A model generated the notes under the pieces. The model made no database searches. It saw nothing but the letters and a program-made list of their open reading frames with translations, and was not told the origin of the DNA. Positions 34,390 through 44,656 of a stretch of DNA of 64,000 nt are shown piece by piece; within the stretch, counting starts at the first letter, position 1, and each line of letters begins with the position of its first letter. The stretch lies in the NCBI GenBank assembly GCA_020747065.1, contig JAGMVK010000016.1, positions 806,001-870,000 on the forward strand, in the 5' to 3' direction. A program made the translations under genes and the position numbers. Source of the DNA: Cadophora sp. MPI-SDFR-AT-0126 (Eukaryota; Ascomycota; Leotiomycetes; Helotiales; Ploettnerulaceae).

Positions 34390-35744
34390 TTAATCTAAGC
34401 TGCCTGGGCGATTCTGAACGTGCTTCAGTTCTTCAATATCCTCAAGCCCCTCAAACAGTTGGGGTCCCTGAATATCCAGACCATCGTACACGCTATAATT
34501 CTTCCTCGGAGGGACTATTTTGTTTTCCAATGAAGCTTCTGGAAAGAAAGGATTTATAAGCATCTTCTTCTCACCCAGGAGAGAGAAGCGTCGCTCATGA
34601 GCGACCGCTTGCAGTCTATCCCAGTTGACGCACACGTGTTCCTTATGGCCAATGTGACGAGGGAACGGTCTCTTGTTCCGTCCCTCACTCTCCGGCCACT
34701 AGAACTTTTGGGTAAGCGCACGCTTCTGAGACTCTCATACCAAAGTTCAAGGGTTACAGTCGCAAACACTTAATTGGCCGTGACACCCCGCAAACTGGAT
34801 TTGTTTACTTACGTAGAAATAATATAGGGACATATCGCCCTGACACATCAGGGCTTGGCGGATGCTGTGACGGGGTATGATTAGTCCCCTCATTCCTGAC
34901 ATGCACAAGAGGTGACATACATATCAAAACAGTGATCCACGTGTACATTGATTTGATTCGACCCCGGTGGTTTGGCGTCCATGTCATCGATATAGACATT
35001 CGGAAACATGGCTCGACGAAGGGCGTACCATATAGATTAGACATCTAGGCCACGACAGGACAACATGTTAAGCAAAACCCGTTAGAGACTGACCAGGCAA
35101 TGAAGATTATGAAAGACGACTGGCAAGGCATATACATCACCGGAGCCGTCTGCAACCTCAACAGAATCAAATCCGGCTGCTTTAGCCTCGTCAGGGTGAA
35201 CCCGCATATGCATATCTGATGACCATTAGCCACTGTTGACTCTCAAACTTGGCTCTTATGAAGAGGAATAATGCACTCTCGATCAATGCATTCCATGCAT
35301 CGTCCAGCTCCTTCCTGGGAATGCCTTTGTACTTCAGATTTTCTGGTTCAGTGGTATAGAACTCGTCGTCCAGGATCTTGAGCTGATATTCAATAGCACT
35401 GCTTGTGATATCTGCCCATGAAGAGGTTAGTCGAATAAAGAAGACTCGAGTAGTGATTAGAAGAAAATGCAGAGTATACCATGCGTTGGTAATTTGGGCA
35501 GCACTTTGGCTCCCCCATTTTGTTCTATCTTGTACAACAAAGCAAGCAGAACCCAGGGCAGCAAAATTGAGAATGTAATCAGACATTTGTACATTGTGTT
35601 GAACGTCTTAGGAAGCTTGTGACGCAAATTCGTGTAGAGGTACTCATTCTGGTCTTTCTCCAAATCACCACCACCAAGGAATGTAGAAAAGCTTGAACGA
35701 TCTTCATCCTCCAAAGGAGAAAAAGAAGAGTCCAGATTGGCCAT
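34390..35744 (-). CDS. UstYa-family (DUF3328) oxidase-like protein, possibly damaged
   Basis: Best in-frame model: 35744-35480, 35411-35277, 35215-35090, 35011-34921, 34864-34813, 34698-34390, giving 325 aa. Signatures in order: N-terminal TM (ITFSILLPWVLLALLY), DDAWNALIE, first HxxHC motif (HNLHC), second HxxHC motif (HVDHC) with FDIIRQALMCQGD, then HVCVNWDRLQAVAHERR. UstYa-type proteins oxidise and cyclise ribosomal peptides such as ustiloxin and asperipin. Problem: the conserved LRRAMFP segment expected between the two HxxHC motifs is present, but a TAA lies in its frame at about 35034-35036 with no acceptor after it. The model above splices past most of it with a weak donor. Either unusual splicing or a 1-base deletion is present. 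The secreted repeat precursor lies 2 kb away, divergently. Confidence 0.8.
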
Positions 35745-35830
35745 ATTCCATGAAAAGTAGATGCAATTTGAAAAAGAGCGCAAAATCTGTGTATCGGTTT
35801 TTATTCCTCAAAAAGCCGTTGTTTGACCAG

Positions 35831-35838
35831 TATATATA
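35831..35838 (-). promoter_or_regulatory. TATA box of the UstYa-like gene
   Basis: TATATATA read on the minus strand about 87 bp before the chosen ATG at 35744. Supports that start. Confidence 0.5.
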
Positions 35839-36063
35839 AAGACCCCAAAGTTGTGTTACGGACTTGACAGGCTCGGCTAGTGTATAAGCCGATTTGTTCG
35901 CATGCTTCGTTCTGTTTGTAATCACCGCACTACTAGTTTTCATGTCTTCGGAGACTAGCAAGAGTGCGTTGCATTGTTCCCTTGTAGGATCTAGTGGATT
36001 TTCTTGCGTGGTTGGCTCTACTCATGTCTTTGCATATCGCCCAGCAATAAAATAGCATGAATG

Positions 36064-36276
36064 TCTTATCAAGCTTTTGACTACTGTGAACTTTCAAAGA
36101 CACGTCAATTCCTTAACGCCATAGAGAATAAAACTTCTTATCAAGCTTTCGACTAGTGTGAACTCAAAATGACAGGTTGGTTCCTTAAAGTCACGTAGAA
36201 TAAAACTTCTTATCAAGCTTTCGACTACTGTAAACTCAAAATGACAGGTCGGTTTCTCAAAGTCATATAGATTAAA
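36064..36276. repeat. three-copy tandem repeat of about 73 bp
   Basis: Copies begin at about 36064, 36137 and 36209 with CTTATCAAGCTTT, followed by CGACTACTGT, AACTCAAAATGACAGG and GTTCCTTAAAGTCA. Copies 2 and 3 are closest; copy 1 is more diverged. The array lies about 320 bp upstream of the UstYa-like start. Confidence 0.85.
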
Positions 36277-36536
36277 CTATCATTTCACCTTCGATGATTG
36301 GCCGTTGAATCTCAAATGTTGCTTGGGGTAAATGTCAAGTCTCTTAGAATAATAGCATTTCGAATCTATTATATATAGAGAAATATACAATACAGAATCG
36401 GCAATCTTGTGAAAATTAGAGACTGATACAAGCAAAATAGCAACAAACAGTAGACAGTAGTATTCCTTTATCTGCTGACACATTTCTACCGCTAGCAGGA
36501 GAGGTCAAGCAAGAGGCTACTGATGGCGGTCAAATC

Positions 36537-36567
36537 TCCCCCCGCCCCCCGCCCCCCGACCCCCCCT
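36537..36567 (-). repeat. C-rich tract, G-quadruplex-prone on the minus strand
   Basis: Four runs of six or more C on the + strand separated by single G or GA. The complement has four G-runs with 1-2-base loops. It sits midway between the divergent UstYa-like and precursor genes. Confidence 0.8.
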
Positions 36568-37656
36568 CTCCACACACACAAACCCTATTGTGGTAGTCTG
36601 TACAAATTGTCAGGCTTAGATAATTATGGTTGGGGTGAGGGTCGAGGGGAAAGGCATGCCGGCGATTACCTGCTACTTTTGTCACTCTTTTGACCTTCGC
36701 TTGATAGACCACTTGAGGACCTTCCTACTTTGCTCCAGAACACGGTGGAAATGTCTCAGCAGAAAAAGAGGAAGGTGGTAGAAAAAGTCTATATTCCCAA
36801 AGAGGAAGGTTATCTTCGACGAAAGTATCTCTACCAGCGTGTAACGTTGCAGGCGTGTGACAAAGAAAGAGATGATGTAGCAGATACTTGGAAGTTAATA
36901 CTCTATCGACACTAAAGAGGAGCATTGTTGGCTAAGAGTGGTATATCAGTCCATAAGATTTACTTAGGATTGGAAAAATTCTGACCAGACCCTTCAAGCC
37001 ACTCAGACAGTTTATGTTTGACGATCATCCCGTGGGATAGCCATGAAGCGAATCAAAGTCAGATAAGCTTGCACATCTTCGCAAAGGGCCCTATACCTAG
37101 TATCATAAGAGCTTCCTATCCTACACGTAGGTACGTATTGTGGGGAACTTGAAACTAGAGTTTGCTACGAGCCGGCCCTTCCGGCACTCTAATGCGCATT
37201 ATCTTGGTGAATTTTCATTGTGGAGGTATGAGATCTACGGCACACCAGTCATGTTGAACCGAGCTTGACGTAAAACAAGTGTCGGGCAACTTTTGTCCTC
37301 GAATACAGACTCCAGAGAGGGAAACACATTGACCTCGGATTCTGAGATCAAACTTGTTCATCGGTTGAAATTTAAGCCAGCAGTTGTCACCTAATCTAAA
37401 CGGCTGAGAAGGATACAACGGGCAGATATGGGACTGCAGCTAATCCAGCGCCTTTCGAAGTTCCATCAATTGATATCCTTGTTAAATCCCTCACCACACA
37501 AAAGTATTAGATAAAGTTCAGACTAACAGAAGTCAAGGGAGCCAACACATGAAAAGTGGATGTAATAATGTGCTACTGCTCCGAAGGAACAGGATGAATT
37601 AGGCGTCAAATATTTGTTCCGAAGTATACACCCTGGCGGGTTTTTGTATCTAGAGG

Positions 37657-37664
37657 TATATAAA
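37657..37664 (+). promoter_or_regulatory. TATA box of the repeat precursor gene
   Basis: TATATAAA about 120 bp before the ATG at 37785. Confidence 0.6.
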
Positions 37665-37784
37665 CCCCCAATATGTCCTCGATACAGTGTCTTTCATCAA
37701 CTACCCTGGAATCAACAGCCTCACAATACACCTTTCAATTCGGTCTCAGTCAAATACTATCAGCCTGGATCTTCAACTCTCAAC

Positions 37785-38182
37785 ATGAAGTACGCTTTCG
37801 TCTTCACAGTGTGTCTCGCAGCTGTTACAGCTGCTCCTCTGAGTAATGTGCTAGAGTAAGTCAGTTTTGATTTTGCTATTTGCGGAATTTATAGGAGATG
37901 TATCATCATCTTGGCATTGGCTTCGATGTAACTCCACAAGCTTCTGTCTGACTACATCTTAGGGAAGCCGTCACGGTGAAGACTCGTGGTGAAGATGTCA
38001 GCTTGGCAGCACATGAGTGGAAGGAGAAGAAAACTCGCGGTGACGAGGCTATTGATGTCAGCGGTTACAATTGGAAGGAGAAGAAGACCCGCGGTGAAGA
38101 TGTCAGCTTGGCGGCACATGAATGGAAGGAGAAGAAAGCTCGTGGCGACGAGGCCATTGATGTGAGCGGTTATAACTGGTAA
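37785..38182 (+). CDS. secreted precursor with four internal peptide repeats; candidate ribosomal-peptide (dikaritin-type) precursor
   Basis: Two exons (37785-37855, 37963-38182) give 96 aa. Residues 1-17 are a signal peptide (MKYAFVFTVCLAAVTAA), then a 13-residue spacer and four units: A (31-47, TRGEDVSLAAHEW + KEKK), B (48-65, TRGDEAIDVSGYNW + KEKK), A (66-82), B (83-96, ending at Trp). The units alternate, so a 105-bp block was duplicated. Each ends in Trp followed by a Lys-rich spacer with a Lys-Lys pair, as expected for a Kex2-type processed repeat protein that releases several similar peptides. The UstYa-like gene next door is the usual partner of such precursors. It does not look like an alpha-pheromone precursor, which carries Cys- or Gly-Gln-containing units. 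The mature core (about 11-12 residues, or the AHEW/GYNW end) is inference. Confidence 0.8.
37982..38179 (+). repeat. A-B-A-B coding repeats
   Basis: Unit boundaries at 37982-38032 (A1), 38033-38086 (B1), 38087-38137 (A2) and 38138-38179 (B2). A1/A2 and B1/B2 differ mostly at third codon positions, so protein-level constraint is suggested. Confidence 0.9.
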
Positions 38183-38933
38183 AGGAGGCACAGATTCCCC
38201 TAAACAAAGTCCTACCCCCTGTACGAAGTCGAGGGTGTAGATAATTTAGGTGAACAATATATCTAGTTATATATCCGAATCATTCTTCAATTATTATATG
38301 CTAATAAGTGATTCCAGAAACAGATAGTAAAAACGTAATTCCTCAAGGTGTTAAAAGGTCATTAGAGTATCCATACCGTAGAATGCCTTACGGGTGCTAG
38401 ATATACCTCACAGTACACTCGTGAGGAGTACTTAGCTCATTATTACGGACGTCCCCGAAGTCAAGTGACCAGGGAGGTAGACCGGAGAGCAGCTAGGATC
38501 ATATATAACCACAATTTTTGAGCTTCCGGCGGCTGTACCGAATGGGCCACTATCACTACTGTACCACTGCAATTCCTAACATGGATCTTGATCTTCTTCA
38601 AGCCTATATCAACCTCCATATGCGGCTTGTGTTTTTTCATTCACAATTCTCCCTCACAGTCGAGATCTGAAGTCGAATACAACGCCTTCATACTTTCGAA
38701 TTTTGTATTGTATAGCGTAGTATACTTGTTTACTCCTGACAAAAAAGCCACCCAATAAGCGAGACCTAATTATGGGTCGCATCACATGATGTGGCTTAGA
38801 AATTTCGTGACTTTCGGCGACCGACACCTTCGGCGTATCTTTGCCCAGCACGCGAAGTCCTTAATTTCTTCCAATGCTAGCTCGCGATCGACATGCATTC
38901 ACTCCAAAGCAGTTGAGCAGTCCTGTATCGACA
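38183..38933. other. intergenic, precursor 3' side and PPTase promoter
   Basis: No gene. The second copy of the 38-bp repeat lies at 38750-38787, about 150 bp before the PPTase start. Confidence 0.5.
38750..38787 (+). repeat. 38-bp direct repeat, copy 2
   Basis: Matches 34196-34233 at 34 of 38 positions, same orientation. It contains CGAGACC and the palindromic core ATCACATGAT just at its end. Confidence 0.7.
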
Positions 38934-39942
38934 ATGGAGCCACAAAATAGTGGTAGACAAGATGGTCCTCGAATTGTCCAGTGGTTCATCGATACGCGTC
39001 CGCTTTGGCCCGTGAAAAAAGCAAACGCGCGAGATGAAGTTCAGGAATTGAAAACAGTAGTATGTATCCATTTCCAGACCAGAATGATAATTTGATTGAC
39101 CATTGTAGGCTTCAAAGGCCTTCTCTCTCCTCACCGAAGCAGAACAGACATCTGTCCTCAAATACTACCACCTCAAAGACGCCAAAATGAGCCTCGTATC
39201 CCATCTCCTCAAACATCTCATTATTGCCAAATGCGGTATCCCCTGGTCTCGTACCGCCATCTCTCGAGATGCGAAGGGAAAGCCATGCTTCAAGCCTCAA
39301 GCAGATGATAATCACGTGATGCTCGATTTCAATGTCAGCCATCAAGCGGGCATCGTGAGTCTCATCGCGGCGATTGGGCTGGAAAATGTGGCTGTGGGTA
39401 CGGATATCGTGTGTGTGAATGAGAGGCTGCAACAGGATTACGCACATATCAATAAATACGGCTTTGACGACTGGGTGGATGTTCATGCGGATGTTTTGGC
39501 AGACTCAGAAGTCGCATTTATGAAATCAGCACCTGTTGATGACCGAACACGAGGAGCTGAAAGTGTCATCGAGAGGCAATTGAGAAAGTTCTACGCTGTT
39601 TGGTGTCTGAGAGAAGCGTATGTGAAGATGACGGGTGATGCGCTGCTTGCGCCTTGGTTGAAAGAGCTTGAGATTTTGGATGTTCAGGTACCGAGTGCGA
39701 AGGAGGGTATCGATGCAGCTTCACTGGAGGAGGGTGAGGTTGTGAGGCAGTTTGCGAATTATTTTCAGGGGAAGGCGGTCACGGACGTGAAGACCGAACT
39801 CACAGCTTTTGGGACGCATTACATGATTGCAGGATCGATACGGCTACCAAAAGAACTTAAAGATTCGGGTGTGAAGTTGGGGAAGTGGAAACAGTTGAAT
39901 CTCGAGAGGGATATACTTGAGGTTGCTGAGGCAGCTTCATAA
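38934..39942 (+). CDS. 4'-phosphopantetheinyl transferase (Sfp/NpgA type)
   Basis: Two exons (38934-39059, 39109-39942) give 319 aa. Core motifs: FNVSHQAG near 116-123, VGTDIV near 138-143 (Mg-binding Asp) and WCLREAYVK near 207-215 (Glu and Lys of the WxxKEAxxK-type motif). The enzyme moves phosphopantetheine from CoA to Ser of acyl/peptidyl carrier proteins of fatty-acid, lysine, PKS and NRPS enzymes. Filamentous ascomycetes usually carry one broad-range copy (NpgA/PptA), so this may be the housekeeping gene rather than a cluster member. The internal ATG at 38874 was rejected in favour of 38934 because of a better protein start. Confidence 0.92.
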
Positions 39943-41120
39943 AGCCCGGATCCTGTCCTTTCGTTGAGGTTCGTGCGGGGTCTTGGATGCAGGGCAGATA
40001 TGCGAAGAGTTCGCAGCAGATGGGTCTTGAAGCTGATGTTCTATATGCTGAGATGGCAATGTTTTGGAACGCCGAGGAATATTCTGCTTGCGCTCGCATG
40101 GAATTGCCTGTGTCTCAAGCAGACGAGGATGTATCCTTCCGCTTTTGAATGGATTACAAGTAGGGAGCGGCCAAGGCTGAGTAAGAGCCATGTCATACAA
40201 ACTCACATGTCAGCCTTGTCCCTCTTTGTAGCCGCTCCAGCACTCATTGGCGCAGGCTGGCATCGGCCAATTCCCTAAAGTCATCGCACAAAATTCGCTA
40301 AGGAGAAAGAGAAACGTCGAAGTTGTCGTCAGTGGCGTCGATCCCAGTTCGTACCCCATGGGGCCAAGGACTAACGTCACCACGCTTTTCCACTTTTACC
40401 CCAGATGTGTCCCACTAAGAGTCTAGACGCAGTCCGATCATCACCCACTTCTATTCGTTCCCCCACAGCGAGGATTCTGGGGATATTGCAGGTCGAGGGA
40501 TTGACCTGGAAATTTCCAAAGTCAATTGAAGAAAGCGATACCAGCATTTTATATTTTAATTTTCATTCCTTGTCAATCATCTCAGGTTCATAACCAAGTG
40601 GTTGACACTCTTCACACAACCGTGATAGAATACTCCTTCCGCATCGCAATGCCGCGCGATGTCAACGTCGATGTCATCTCACGCTGATCTCTCAAACCCC
40701 TCATTTTGCCCTCTCACTTGAGAGTTCTCAGGCCGTTCGAACCGCAAAAGGGAGCAGAGCTCCGGTCTCACGACCTTCACACGCATCGGCCTCGTACCCC
40801 GATCCAGCGCGATCTCCTCCTTTGACAGCTCCTGCACTCGATTATTGGAGATCCTCGCGGGAGTGGCGTGAATGCCTTCTCGTAATCGGTCAAGCGTCAA
40901 CTCCGTATCTTTTGCCAGGGGCTCCGGATATGGACGATGACGATCGTTCTGCATGGCGGGGTACTGAGCTGCACCCGACTACACTTCCTCTTTTCATATA
41001 TGGAGTTAAGAGCTGTCAGAAATTATAGCTTCGTATTTGTTCTTCGCGTTGCACTGATTAAATTGCTTGAACTCCTCATATCCATTAGGTTTGTTGAAGC
41101 AGCGTATATTCCATCTCACA
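39943..41120. other. intergenic, no gene seen
   Basis: Scattered frames on both strands have no motif. The end of the stretch is the aquaporin promoter. Confidence 0.45.
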
Positions 41121-42659
41121 ATGTCTTCAGACGGGACCGCATACTCACCAGGAGGAAGCCCACGGACCAAAGACTGGGCGGAAACACACCACAATGAAGG
41201 CCAGTACGGCAGTGGACCAGGTCTCAAAGACCCCGACAGCGCCATCCAGAATTCCGACCGAGCATATGCGAACCATCTAGAAAAGCAAGCCAATACAGTC
41301 GGCCCGTCACCAGCAACTCGCAGACCATCTGATACACCTCGATATGGACACTTTGAACACCGTGAAGAACACGGGAGCCCGACCCTCTCATCAGCACCGC
41401 CAAATGCACACCTCATCAACTATCAGACAACAAGTGCAGCCCATAGCACGAAGAGCAATAAGACGCAAGATCAACTTGATCGCCAGCACACTATTTCAAC
41501 GATACGCACGAAGATTGGCCTGGCTCCCGATGCGCCCATTGTTGATGGCCATGATGTTCATCAACACCTGAGATGGAGTTCCATCAGAGTTCTATTTCGG
41601 GAGCCATTTGCTGAATTTCTGGGGACCTTCGTCATGATACTCTTTGGCAATGGCAGCGTAGCACAAGTTCTGCTCAGCACAGGACAAACTACTGCTCCAG
41701 GTGGGAATGGATTCGGACCATATCAAAGTATAAGTTGGGGGTATGGTCAACTTCTTTACCCTATCCTACATCAATTTCTAACAGAAATTGCAGATGGGGT
41801 CTCGGCGTCATGCTCGGCATATATGTCGCTGGCGACTCTGGAGGCTTCCTCAACCCCGCCGTAACTTTCTGCTTCTGCCTCTTCCGCAAACTCCCCTGGA
41901 AGCGCTTCCCCATCTACTTCCTCGCCCAAGTCCTCGGCGCATTCTGCGCATCCGGCGTCGTCTACGCCAACTATCTCAGCGCAATCGACAATGTCGAAGG
42001 GCATGGGATTCGCACGGTTCCTCCCAGCACCACAGCGACCGCAGGTATCTTCTGCACATATCCGCAGGCGTTCCTGACGAAGGCTAGTCAGTTCTTCAGC
42101 GAGTTCATTGCGAGTACGATTTTGATGCTGGTTATTTTTGCCTTGAAGGATGATTCGAATCCTGGTGCAATGGGGAAGACGGGTGCGGGACAAATGTTTC
42201 CGCTGGCGTTGTTCTTTTTGATTTTTGGCTTGGGAGCGTGTTTTGGGTATGTTGCGCCTGCTTATTCTATCCCTCTTGTCTTCCGCTTTCCCCTCTCTTC
42301 TCGCTGCCTACTTCTCAATACCGACATTTCCTTTCAAATATTTCAGGTCAGACTAACACGCCGTTCACAGGTGGGAGACAGGGTACGCCATAAACCTCGC
42401 TCGGGACTTCGGTCCCCGCTTGATGTCATTCGCTGTCGGGTACGGCAGTGAAGTCTGGAGCGCAGGCGACTATTATTTCTGGATCCCGATGGTCGTCCCG
42501 TTCCTAGGCTGTACGTTTGGAGCGTTCCTGTATGACTTGCTGGTGTATACGGGACCGGAAAGTCCGTTGAATAGACCATCGTGGGGGTTCCAAGATTTAG
42601 CGATTTGGTCGAGATTGAGGAGAGGTAAGAAGAGGAGGGGTGGGAAGTATGATGTTTGA
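41121..42659 (+). CDS. aquaglyceroporin (MIP family)
   Basis: Three exons (41121-41740, 41794-42246, 42371-42659) give 453 aa. The first 150 residues are hydrophilic and Ser/Pro/His-rich, the long cytosolic N-tail typical of fungal aquaglyceroporins. The channel core follows, starting at FREPFAEFLGTFVMILFGNG. The first NPA box is intact (N227-P-A), while the second is NLA (366-368, AINLARDFGPR), the substitution usual for Fps1/yeast-type aquaglyceroporins. The Asp after Arg (R369-D370) fits a glycerol channel. Plasma-membrane glycerol or water flux is expected. Neighbours are unrelated. Confidence 0.94.
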
Positions 42660-43756
42660 GGCAGCCTCGTATGATTGAAAGGGTCTGGGACTTGGGTTGT
42701 ACTGGGTTTGATGGTGTAGTTCTGGTGTACGATATCCGTTTGTATGGTGTTCGGTGTTGGGGAGTCCTTTGTATCTTCTTGGCAAGCAAGCGATCCTCGA
42801 ATTGGGTGTCAAACATCGAAAAGTTTCTTCATCACAAAAACTTTCCATTCTTGTTATCTCTCAAGCATGACACAAGTTGTGATCTGGTGGCTGTCGGCCA
42901 AAGGCATTCATTTCGCCGAACAGCGGCATATGTAAGTTCCGCGTGCCGGTACGATGTGCATCAGAACTTCGAAACAGAACGGCTTTGTCGGATGATTGCT
43001 CAGCTTACTTGCCCGTACCATTACTTAAGACGGGACGTCAGCCATGGGCTGGATTAGTCTTTCGCTTCTGATGTTTACTTTTGGGCCGGGAGTTGCGGGT
43101 ATGCCTAAGGCTCGGGAGACGAGTTTTTGTGGGGCTCGAAGCCATATCTCGCACCAACCTGTGGATGTTTTCATTCACTGTCAGGAAAAATCAACAAAAT
43201 GGGGCATTGCATGATTCACGCTGGGACTTCAATGTATAACCATCATTGATAGTTTATCTTCAATAGTTCAGGAAACAAAATTGCGGAGACTTTATTGGTT
43301 GTCCGCAAGCCGCGATTCGATTCGGACGAAACTTCAGATCTCTGCAAGAGACAGACGTCAAAGAGCATTCGAGACCGCCACAGCTGAGTCAAATTTCGTG
43401 CCTAAATCAATGCCTTCAATTAATCATATGTATCCGGTACTTTTTTTTTTGGCCGGAGACTTTTTACTGATGCGGGCAACCTTATTTGTCTATATGCGTT
43501 GTCGGACTAATTCGTCCGAGCTTTTCGGTCGAATCATGTGTCGACGTCAACATTATTGATAAGCCTACTTAGCGATCTCTGAGCTACTGGATGATCTCAG
43601 GCATATATAAATGGCTTCTATCATAAAGTCCGAGAACAGGAAGTCCAATACACTATTCTAGTTTTCATCCTTCAAGACAGAGTTCGCTAAAGCTCAGAGT
43701 CAAAATTCCCGCTTCAAACTCTCAGCTTACCGTCCGAGACCACAAAAACCATTAAA
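42660..43756. other. intergenic, no gene seen
   Basis: A T10-11 run lies at 43441-43451. A TATA box (TATATAA, 43604-43610) lies about 150 bp before the NmrA-like gene. Confidence 0.45.
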
Positions 43757-44656
43757 ATGGCGACCCGAAAGCTCCTCGTCGTGGGCGCAACAGGCAAACA
43801 AGGAGGTAGTCTCATCGCGGCGCTCTCAGGCATCACCCCACCACCCTTCCATATACTCGCGTTGACCCGAGACGCCTCCTCCGTATCCGCCAAACGCCTC
43901 GCCTCAAAAGCCAACATCACAATCGTCGAAGGATCCTCCTCGTCCCCTTCCAGCATCTTCGCCGCTCACAAAGACATCTACGGCGTCTTCAGCATGACTA
44001 TGCCTCGGACAAAAGTAACCGAGGAAGATCAAGCCATCTCCCTCATCGATGAATCAATCAAGAATGGCGTCAGCCATTTTATCTTCACGTCTGTTGATAG
44101 GGGCGGAAATATCATCAGCGACACGAACCCAACGGACATCCATCATTTCGCAACCAAATTCCGCATCGAGGAATACCTCAAGAAAAAAGTCATCGAGACA
44201 CGCTCGAACATGCAATGGACCATCCTCCGCCCCGTCGCCTTCTTCGACAACCTAACCCCAGACTTCCTAGGCAAAGGATTCGCCAGCATGTGGGCAAGCA
44301 TCGGCTCTAAAACTCTCCAACTCATCTCTACTCGCGATGTTGGGCTATTCGCGGCTAAAGCGTTCATACAGCCGGAGATGTTCAGAGGGAGAGCAGTGTC
44401 GATTGCGGGTGATGAGTTGAATTTCGAGCAGGCGAAGAAGGTGTTTAGGGAGACGATGGGGTGGGATATGCCGGAGACGTATGGGGTTGTTGGGTGGGCG
44501 ATTAAGAGGGGTGTGAAGGAGATGGGGATGATGTTTGACTGGTTTAGGGAGGTGGGATGTAAGGCTGATGTGAAGGAGTGCAGGAAGTTGGTACCCGAGG
44601 TGCAGGATTTCGCCGGATGGCTGAGAGAGAGTAGTGGATTTGAGAAGAAGAGGTAA
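43757..44656 (+). CDS. NmrA-like NAD(P)-binding protein
   Basis: An intronless frame of 299 aa, the family's usual length. The N-terminal Rossmann motif VVGATGKQGGSL (residues 7-18), ALTRD near 36-40 and FIFTSVDRGG near 108-117 match the NmrA/atypical SDR family. Such proteins sense NAD(P)/NAD(P)H and bind transcription factors (NmrA with AreA), or act as NAD(P)H-quinone-type reductases. No catalytic YxxxK is apparent, so a sensor role is more likely. The leader from 43650 is CT- and A-rich, and the ATG context (AAAATGG) is good. Confidence 0.92.
   Translation: MATRKLLVVGATGKQGGSLIAALSGITPPPFHILALTRDASSVSAKRLASKANITIVEGSSSSPSSIFAAHKDIYGVFSMTMPRTKVTEEDQAISLIDESIKNGVSHFIFTSVDRGGNIISDTNPTDIHHFATKFRIEEYLKKKVIETRSNMQWTILRPVAFFDNLTPDFLGKGFASMWASIGSKTLQLISTRDVGLFAAKAFIQPEMFRGRAVSIAGDELNFEQAKKVFRETMGWDMPETYGVVGWAIKRGVKEMGMMFDWFREVGCKADVKECRKLVPEVQDFAGWLRESSGFEKKR

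Larger units (their letters stand above)
35745..37784. other. divergent 2-kb region between UstYa-like and precursor genes
   Basis: No gene supported. It contains a three-copy tandem repeat (36064-36276), a C-rich G4-prone tract (36537-36567) and TATA boxes at both ends. Confidence 0.6.

Noticed and set aside
37785..38182. Alpha-factor-type mating pheromone precursor
   Set aside because: Repeats lack the Cys- or Gly-Gln-containing pheromone core, and a UstYa-type gene is the neighbour; a processed-peptide (RiPP) precursor fits better.
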